A stretch of 64,000 nucleotides of DNA, from NCBI GenBank assembly GCA_029844215.1, contig CM056721.1, positions 57,763,815-57,827,814 on the forward strand, written 5' to 3'. The notes below the pieces were generated by a model. It was not told where the DNA came from and made no database searches. It saw nothing but the letters and a program-made list of their open reading frames with translations. Shown here in pieces: positions 56,630 to 64,000 of this stretch. Both the position numbers and the translations under genes were made by a program. This stretch comes from Przewalskia tangutica (Eukaryota > Streptophyta > Magnoliopsida > Solanales > Solanaceae). Position 1 is the stretch's first letter. Each line of letters starts with the position of its first letter.

Positions 56630-56871
56630 CCCGTCATAGGTGTTGTTACATTCTTAGAGGTCTGTAGTACTGTTGTGGGCAGGGTTTGTAAAAGGGATGT
56701 AACTGTTCAAGATTTATTATATATGCAAGAAGGAAACCGTTTTGGTTGGCCTGTTTTATTATCTTATCTTTTATTTCATATCTGTATGTTTTATATTCCG
56801 CTGATTTCTCTGATGTATGACTACTTGGGTGCCCGGGTAAGGCACACGATACGAGCCGAGCAGTCGTGACA
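56630..56871 (+). repeat. E 3' LTR, terminal remnant
   Basis: Last ~240 bases of the LTR, starting inside 'cccgtcatagg' and ending CAGTCGTGACA. Matches 54108-54339 plus the few bases before F. Confidence 0.85.
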
Positions 56872-57084
56872 CTGCGTAGGCGTAGCGGGTACATAAGAAT
56901 ACGCGAGGAGTCCAACTTATAACACATTTCTAAGCCACGATCTCGAGTGAGAAGAATGGAAACCAATCCTAAATATCATGTAGCCTCACGATTATAGATG
57001 TGGTGCACAACACATCGATAATCAAGACTCTACTAGACACGGTGCAGAGACACTTTCCGAGGATTAAGCGCTCGATACCACTTT
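56872..57084 (-). other. D leader and first gag codons with primer site
   Basis: D resumes after E. The minus-strand leader holds a degenerate primer site at 57070-57080 (TGGTATCGAGC reversed, one base lost) and the first gag codons at 56872-56887. Confidence 0.8.
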
Positions 57085-60000
57085 TGTCACGACCGACCGG
57101 GCCTGGCCCGCGATCGTGCCTTACCGGGCACCCTGGTGATACAACATCGAGAAAATCAGGAAATAAAAACTCATAAAATATAAGCGATGAAATAAGAAAA
57201 CAGGCTAACCAAAGCGGTTACCTTTACGTATATATAAATAAAAACTTGAGCAGATTACATCCCTTTACAAACCCCGCCACAACAAGATTACTGCACTCTC
57301 AAGAGTGTTATAACAACAACGACGGACAGTGGCCCGCCATACCCACGAATGTAAGTACTACAACGGCGAGGACTATACGAAAGATAAGCCTCCGAGAAGC
57401 GAGCTTCCCAACGCTGAACTGTGATCCTATAAGCGAGGATCAACACTGGTGTACCTCTACCTGCGGCATGAACGCAGCCCCCCGAAGGAGGTCAGTACAA
57501 CAGGTACCAAGTATGTGAAACTGAAACATACTGTAAATGAAATCATAACAGTCTATATAAAAACAGGAGACATGTATGATAACAAAACTACGATCCCACG
57601 ATATATAGCGAATATGTCAAGTCGGGACTCACGCCTCAAAGTCATCACTCAAATATAACTATGGGTCTCACGCCACAACATCAATCATGCCCGTGGAATA
57701 CCTTCCTCATCGCCAGCCTATGATATAATAACACCAAGAAGTACACATGAACACCGAGTCCCACCTGTGTCATAAAAACCGTGACGGCAAGTGCGGCGCA
57801 TAGCTACGGATCCAACCTGCATCGTCAACTGACCGAGGCAAGTACGAAAGCCAGCTACCAGAACCTACCGTACCAACAATACTAAAAAACCATATCATGA
57901 AGCTGACACGTGGCAAGTGCGATAGCCTCTACCAGATCCTCCCTGCGCCACGTAGGCGGCGGGGCAAGTAACCGGGCTAACCACCGGATCACAACCGTAA
58001 GTCACGGCCGTCCAAACACCGACTCGCGAAGGCGACACGCGTGGTAAGTGCGATAGCCTCTACCAGATCCTCCGCGTACACGTAGGCCGACGGGGCAAGT
58101 AACCAGGCTAACCACCAGATCACAACCGTAAGTCACGATACTTCGCCGCGAAGCTGACACGTGGCAAGTGCGATAACCTCTACCAGATCCACCTGCGTCA
58201 CGTAGCTGATGGGGGCAAGTAACCAGGCTAACCACCAGATCACAACCGTAAGTCACGAAGCTTCGCCACAAAACGGAACGGGGCAAGTACGAAGGCTAAC
58301 TACCAGAACCAAAGCCGAATCAGCCACGACCGGGGCAAGTACGAGAGCCAACTACCAGATACCAAAGCCGAATCAGTAAAACCTCATGGAGAGCTAGTCC
58401 ATGGAACAACAATCCTAATGGAACCATACCCGTGGGCCACCCAACGTGTCAGTAGGTCCAAGGATATAATAAGATAACCGGCCCTCCATCGAGAGACTCG
58501 GTAGCACAGAATCAAAACACTTGCACAACAAAGGCTAGCACAACAAGCATAGGCAAGTTCAACGTACTCATAGATTTTTATTTTATTACAACAAATTCAG
58601 ATTTTAACCCCAAGGTACTACGCATTTTAACACTTTAAAAGATCCATTTCTTTCACAAAAAGTCACACGATACCCGTAGTATCAAAATAGAGTAACTATC
58701 TTTTTTAAGTAAACCAAAACAATTTCCATACCTTCTTTTGAAATAAACCAATTTAAGACAAAACCATGTCTTCTTTTTAAATTATTTTAAGACAAAAACC
58801 CTACCTTCCTTTTTAAACTATTTTAAGACAAAAACATGCCTTTCTTTTAAACCAAAACACTTTAGTTCCTCAAATCTCCTTTCTTTTAGAAATCAAGTTC
58901 CTTACTTTGGAATTTAAGAAAAATCAATACTTGTTATTAATGATCTTATTAAAGCAGCCATGATCTAGGAAATGTAATACAATTTTGTCTTATCTTAGCT
59001 TCTATGCAAATGGAGGTTTCTACTGGTTTTAATATAATTAATTATTAGTCAATACATTTTCCTTTATTAACGCTGCAGTGGTTTGTTCGATACTTTTTCT
59101 CATTTTCGAAATCAATATAACTATTTCCTTTTTAAAACCCAATTACCCATTCTCATAAAAGCGGTTTCACAACTTTTTAACACAAACCAAGTCCTTACTA
59201 ATTCACATCAAGTCATTTATAAGTCAAGTCTCTTATCTTTTTAAAAACCACAAACCATTTCTTTACCTACATAAAGTTGTTATAACAAACTTCCCATAAA
59301 GCCGTTATAACACTTTATGTTTTAAACCAACCAAATTCATTTAGCACACGTACGTCTACCGTACTACATAGTTCACACAATCATGCTAGAAAAGATAGGA
59401 AGATGTTCACATACCTCGCGATGATTATCGACAAAAAGCAAAAAGCTCCAAAGTACTGTAACCCTGCAAGTCCTTTCCACCCTTCAAGTAGAATACGCTA
59501 CTCGCAATACTTCCACCTAAAAAGGCCACAAAACGTCTATCAACTTCTCGATCTCTTTGTAGCACAATTCCAAGTACAAGGTTCCTTATTCTACGGAAAT
59601 TTCGGCAGCACCTCCCCCCCCTCCGAACCACATAAATCTCCTCCTCTATCAAGGCCCGCTACCAAGCCAACAACTCCAAGGTGGGGGGGGGGGGGGGTTA
59701 CACGTCTAACTGGACATGTACAATTCTACTCCACAATAATACTACAAGTCTACTGTAAATACAATTCAATTCTTTATAATCATCCTTCCAATATATCTTA
59801 TACTCAATTCTAAACTACTATAATATGTAATATCCAATTACAATAGAGGGACATAGATCATTACCTCGATAAGCTCAAAATTATCCAAGATAATAAGTCG
59901 ATCCTGAGCAACGTTTAGCTCCAAATCCTTATGCTCCAACCCGCTCCAAGCAACCCTTAAAAGTTTCTAAACAACTTATCTTAACACTTCATCTAAGCTA

Positions 60001-60762
60001 TGAAGATTTTTCTAGGGCTTCGTTTTGCGACTAAAGGAATAAAGTAGTATTTCCGGGCTCTTAATGTTGAAATAACTTTGGAATACTACTAGGGATACTA
60101 GGCTAAGGTATTTGGGATAACAACAACACTTGAAGGATTTTTCTACACAAAGGGGGGTGTTGGACGAGAACAACACAAGGAGGGAGGGAGAATTTTGCCT
60201 TTGAAACTCTTAAGTGTGGATGAATAAAGTCTTGAAACAATGGGGTATTTATAGAGAAACCAAGGGCTATGATTAATGCAAGTGTAAGGTGAGGATGGGG
60301 TACATGTGTGTGGGTAGTTTGCCAACCATTTGGCCACCACAAAAATGGGACAAGTGGCTTGCCACTTGTCCCCCAATAAAACGTCCAAGCCATGTGGTCC
60401 CCCTAATTTTCGGCCACATGGGGGTGACACATGTCGCCCCCCTACTCGTCCAAAATATTTCATCTTCCGAAAATATCCGTAATGCCAAAAATCCGAAAAT
60501 AAAGTGGGCCCCACAAACCGTAAATTTTCCCCGTGGGCCCCACGTGACCAATTCCGGAAATAAAATTCCATAATTCTCAAATATTCCAAAAAGTCCGAAT
60601 ACCAAATCTGGGAATCCAATTCCCTTTAACGAACATTTTTCCTTCTCAAAATTCGGAAACTTTTCCGTCGAAAAAATCACATATTTCTTTCTTTCCAATT
60701 TTACTGTCGTATTCTCGTACGTACGTCCTCATATACATACTCTGGAACTACGGGGTGTAACA
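57085..60762 (-). repeat. D 5' LTR, uninterrupted
   Basis: 3678 bp, from TGTCACGACC (left) to GGGGTGTAACA (right). TATA box reversed at 60246-60253. It carries neither C nor the solo LTR, so it is the internal empty-site control for both. A long G run at about 59683-59697 and a C run near 59610 are absent from the sister LTR. Confidence 0.93.
57770..58390 (-). repeat. LTR minisatellite, ~110-base units (D 5')
   Basis: Sister of 34530-35150, with the same unit order. AGCTGAC words of the sister read AGGCGAC or GGCCGAC here. Confidence 0.8.
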
Positions 60763-63286
60763 TACATGATGTAAAACCACACCCATATGTGAACCTGAAC
60801 ACTAGATCCTGCCTGCGTCATCAAACCGATCGGGCCAAGTAGAATAGCCAACTACCAGTCCAAAAGCTAGTCATAAAACTTCACGGGCAAAGTACGGAAG
60901 CCAACTACCAGATCCAAAAACTAGCCACGCAACTGGCCGAGGCAAGTATCTTAAGCTAACGTACCATAGCCTACCGTCTCACAAGATATGACCGAGGCAA
61001 GTATCTTAAGCTATCTACCAGAGCCTGCCGATACACGAGAAATGACCAGAACAAGTATCTAAAGTGTGCCTGTAACCACATGTACAAATCAAGCCCGTGA
61101 TCGCTCGTCACCGCGGCAAGCTTCATGGATTAGCGGTCCATGGACTAACAACATAACTCTCACAATGACCGCATGCCCCGGCATCTTACCTCGGTATAAG
61201 CATGGCCATGAAACCATCCTACTGGATGCATACCCGTGGGCCACCCATCGTGTCAGTATGTCCAAAGGAAATAACAAGATAATACTCGAAGTGGACGCAT
61301 ACTCGTGGGCCACCCAACGTGTCAGTATGTCCAAAAGAAATAACAAGATAATACTCAAAGTGGACGCATACTCGTGGACCATCCAACGTGTCAGTATGTC
61401 CAAGCAATCAATCAGATAGCCGGCCCTCCCCGAGGGACACGGTAGCACAGAATCAAAACACTTGCACAACAAAGGCTATCACAACAAGCATAGGCAAGTT
61501 CAATGTACTTTCATTTTATATCAACAATCCGTGTTTCAACCCCAAAATACTACATACTTTTATTCTTTCAAAAAGACCTCTTTTTACGTAAAAGCCACAC
61601 GATACTAATACTTGTAGTATCAAAAACACGTTTTCTTTTCAAACCAATTTACTTCACCTTCGTAAAAATCTTTACAAGACTTTTAAAATCAAGTACTCTA
61701 TACTTTTTAAACCAAGTGCTTTTCTTTTAAAACAACATCAAGTATACTCTTTAAAACCCAAATAACTTACTCTTTTCAAAACAAGTAACCTATACTTAAA
61801 TCAAGTTACTTCTCCTTTTCCGAAATCAAGTCGTTTAGCTTTCAAAATCAAATCTTTCTTTTATCTTCATAAAGTCGTTATAACTAACTTCCCATAAAAC
61901 CATTATAACACTTTATGTTTTAAACAAACAAAATTTATTTCACACACGTACGTCTACCGTACTATATATTTCACAACAATCATGCTCAAGAGTATAGGAA
62001 GAATCACATACCTCTTCGGCTTAATCCACAAGCCAAGTCGAGTATGTCGCGTGTAGAAAGTCCACCTATAATAACCACAATATATCTATCAACCTCTAGT
62101 TCTCTTCGTAGCATAATCTAAGTAAACAGTTCCTTATTCTACGAAAAATTCAGCGACTCTCCCCGCATGATCACATAAATAACCTCCCCCTAACAAGGCC
62201 TGCTACCAAGCCAACAACTCCAAGGGGATTACACGTCTAACCGCACGTGTTCAATTCTGCTTCACAATAATACAACACAAGTCTACTGTAAATACAATCC
62301 AATGTAAATACAGTTCAATCCTTTATAATCATCCTTCCAATATACCTTATACTCAATTCTAAACTACTACAATATGTAATATCCAATTACAATAGGGGGA
62401 CATAGATCATTACCTCGATAAGCCCAAAAATTATCCAAGATAATAAGTCGATCCTGAGCAACGTTTAGCTCCAATTCCTTACGCTCCAACCCGCTCCAAG
62501 CAACCCTTAGAAGCTTCTAAACAACTTCTCTTAACACTTCAACCAAGATATGAAGATTTTTCTAGGGTTTCATTTTGCGACTATTGGAAAAAGTAGTATT
62601 TCTGGGCTCCTAGTATTGAAATGAATTTTGGAATACTACTAGGGATACTAGGCTAAGATATTTGAGATTTATACAACAATACTTGAAGTATTTTCTACAC
62701 AAGTGGGGGAGGGGGACGAGAATACTACAAAGGGAGGGAATATTTTGCCTTGGAAAGTCTTTAAGTGTGGGATGAAATTAGTCTTGCATTAAGGGGGTAT
62801 TTATAGAGAATTCAAGGGTCAAGATCTATGCAAGTGTGTGGTCAAGATTGGGCCATGTGTGTGTGGGTCCCACAACACCACATGGCCAACGAAATTAAGT
62901 GCCAAGTGTGACACTTGTCCCTCCTATTCGGCCAAGGTTCCACATGGGGGTGACACGTGTCGCCCTACTCGTCCAAAATATTTCATCTTCCGAAAATATC
63001 CAAAATATCGAAAATCTCAAAAACAAAGTGGGCCCCACAAAACCGTAAATTTCTCCCGTGGGCCCCACGTGACCATTTCTGAAAATAAAATCCCAAAATT
63101 CTAATATAATCCAAGAAGTCCAAATACCAAATCTGGGAATCCAATTCCCATTAACGAACCTTTTTCCTTCACAAAACCCGGAAACTTTTCCGTCGAAAAA
63201 TCACATCTTTCTTTCTTTCCAATATTACTGTCGTATTCTCGTACGTACGTCCTCACATACATACCCTGAAACTACGGGGTATAACA
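60763..63286 (-). repeat. G 5' LTR, 5' segment
   Basis: Begins with the right TACAT copy and ends GGGGTATAACA at 63286. TATA box reversed at 62798-62805. Contains two tandem arrays (60800-61080 and 61219-61405). Confidence 0.88.
61219..61405 (-). repeat. LTR minisatellite, 69-base units (G 5')
   Basis: Three head-to-tail copies with 'gcatactcgtgggccaccca', 'cgtgtcagtatgtccaaa' and 'aataacaagataatactc'. Each holds TGGG-CCA-CCCA (TGGA in the last). The 69-base unit keeps frames open on both strands, which explains the ORFs here. Confidence 0.88.
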
Positions 63287-64000
63287 ACTATACTTACCAA
63301 ACCAATCATGCCACCAATGGCCATAGTATAACATACGCGCAAAACTCAATCCAAGCCAACGAGGAATCACCTCTAACGTGTATAACAACACAAAAGCTTC
63401 CACCCATGGTCTAAAGGGTACTCCCTTCGCATCTTCACTTCACAACAAAATGATCTCTTTTATTCTGTTAACACACGTTCACTTCTTTCCTTACTTGTCG
63501 TACCCTTCTCGTACACCCGAACTCTCTCTAGTACACGTACCATACTCCAGTCATCGCTTCAGTTTCCAAAACTTTGGAGTCACTGCCTCCAAACTTGGTC
63601 ATCTTACTAACCTCAAATTCCTTCAAGGCCATTCTCGGCCTTCACGATCTGATTCTAGTCGAACACATCCGCGAACTCGTGCGATGGTTACCTAAGCTTG
63701 GGCCTAGCACCCTCGTGACCCTACCACCTGGAGGGACCACCTCAAACTGACCCCATCTCATTCTGGGCTACGGGTTGACCCGCAATATGGCCTCAACCCG
63801 ACCCACAGTCACGCCAAACTCTCTCGTTCCCCGATCCGGAACAATCTTACTAATTCACGTCATGAAAGCTACCACTTCCATCTCACACTACCCATGGAAT
63901 TATCCCACAATATATTTTACGCATACCAAGTACTTCGACAAAGACCAACCGTAAAATCATCCACTCAAGGCGGCCTTGCATCCAAAGTCCTAACTATTAT
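63287..64000 (-). mobile_element. Element I: internal region of the outermost element (partial)
   Basis: Resumes inside the pre-PPT non-coding region of a minus-strand copy: 63287-63640 matches 40157-40440 of D, then the block continues with CGGGTTGA 63771-63778 / TCAACCCG 63793-63800 and TCGTTCC 63824-63830 / GGAACAA 63838-63844. The likely target duplication is ACTAT (63287-63291), its other copy lying outside the window. No LTR or gag of I is inside the window. Confidence 0.75.

Larger units (their letters stand above)
42071..56871 (+). mobile_element. Element E: gag-only element with truncated 3' LTR
   Basis: 5' LTR (42071-44810 and 54113-54339, net 2.97 kb) split by F, a perfect primer site, the longest gag remnant of the window, a non-coding block, then a direct jump at about 56630 to the last ~240 bases of the 3' LTR. 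The polypurine tract and most of the 3' LTR are deleted. E lies at the gag start of D. Confidence 0.87.
24382..60762 (-). mobile_element. Element D: minus-strand element split by C, solo LTR and E
   Basis: Net structure on the minus strand: 5' LTR 60762-57085 (3678 bp), degenerate primer site, gag start region, then gag after E, integrase remnant, polypurine tract 40083-40095 and 3' LTR in three pieces totalling 3675 bp. Net internal length is about 2.2 kb. TSD TACAT is exact. The 5' LTR is unbroken and serves as the empty-site reference for both insertions in the 3' LTR. Confidence 0.92.
12028..63286 (-). mobile_element. Element G: outer minus-strand gag-only element
   Basis: Read on the minus strand: 5' LTR (63286-60768, then 24381-23766), primer binding site 23750-23761, gag remnant, non-coding block, polypurine tract at 13015-13027, 3' LTR from 13014 leftwards to 12028. 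The two LTR parts 12028-13014 and 62314-63286 are nearly identical, which pairs them. G is split three times: by H in the 3' LTR, by B in the internal region and by D in the 5' LTR. The remaining part of its 3' LTR is not in the window. Net internal length is about 1.96 kb and no pol is recognisable. G is inserted in element I, which resumes at 63287. Confidence 0.85.

Noticed and set aside
60143..60698. ORFs of 141-158 codons in the D 5' LTR
   Set aside because: They lie across the LTR promoter region on the same strand as the LTR, appear in shifted form in the sister LTR, and show no domain.
61066..61472. Repetitive ORFs of 117 and 127 codons
   Set aside because: They follow the 69-base minisatellite of the G LTR on both strands; no start context or domain.

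Overview
The window is a block of plant repeat heterochromatin made almost entirely of one family of Ty3/gypsy LTR retrotransposons inserted into one another. I found no host gene that I can support. The evidence for the family: LTRs open with TGTTA[T/C]ACCCCGTA and end with GGGTCGTGACA. A primer binding site for initiator tRNA-Met (TGGTATCAGAGC) follows each 5' LTR. A G-rich polypurine tract precedes each 3' LTR. The coding remnants are Gag zinc knuckles, integrase with a GPY/F module, and a chromodomain. Integrase plus chromodomain points to the Tekay/Del chromovirus lineage of flowering plants (family knowledge). The species cannot be read from the sequence; a eudicot such as a Solanaceae is only a guess.

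Layout (my element names; net strand given). Positions 1-374 are an unrecognised ORF tail ending in an A-tract. 375-1343 is a truncated minus-strand LTR fragment lying in the RNase H region of element H. H (+) is the 3' half of an element: pol remnant 1344-2981 and a 3' LTR 3095-12027, which is split by element A (+, 5125-11591, TSD ATTTA). H sits in the 3' LTR of G (-, 12028-63286). G's internal region (13015-13736 and 22524-23765) is split by B (+, 13737-22523). G's 5' LTR (23766-24381 and 60768-63286) is split by D (-, 24382-60762, TSD TACAT). D's 3' LTR is split by C (-, 24951-34405, TSD CTCAA) and by a solo LTR (+, 35741-38301, TSD ATGAT). D's gag is split by E (+, 42071-56871), whose 5' LTR is split by F (+, 44811-54107, TSD TGTTG). 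G itself lies in the internal region of a further minus-strand element I (63287 to the window end). The deepest stack is F in E in D in G in I.

How it works as a system. LTRs are 2.5-3.7 kb while internal regions are only 1.4-2.6 kb. No copy carries a complete pol. Most carry a broken gag followed by non-coding sequence and, in C, D and F, an integrase remnant. They resemble non-autonomous gag-only elements (the TR-GAG type) that would need protease, reverse transcriptase and integrase from an autonomous relative; H and A hold the best preserved integrase-chromodomain ends. Conserved non-coding structures recur across copies: a perfect hairpin directly before the polypurine tract, two hairpins in the block between gag and the polypurine tract, a TTCG-loop hairpin pair in the LTR, and a subfamily-specific minisatellite in one fixed LTR slot.

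A caution for anyone dating these insertions or judging the gag ORFs: differences between sister LTRs cluster as local scrambles at CTG/CAG, CCAGG and CCGG words. This looks more like base-calling or polishing error at CHG-methylated sites than like evolution.
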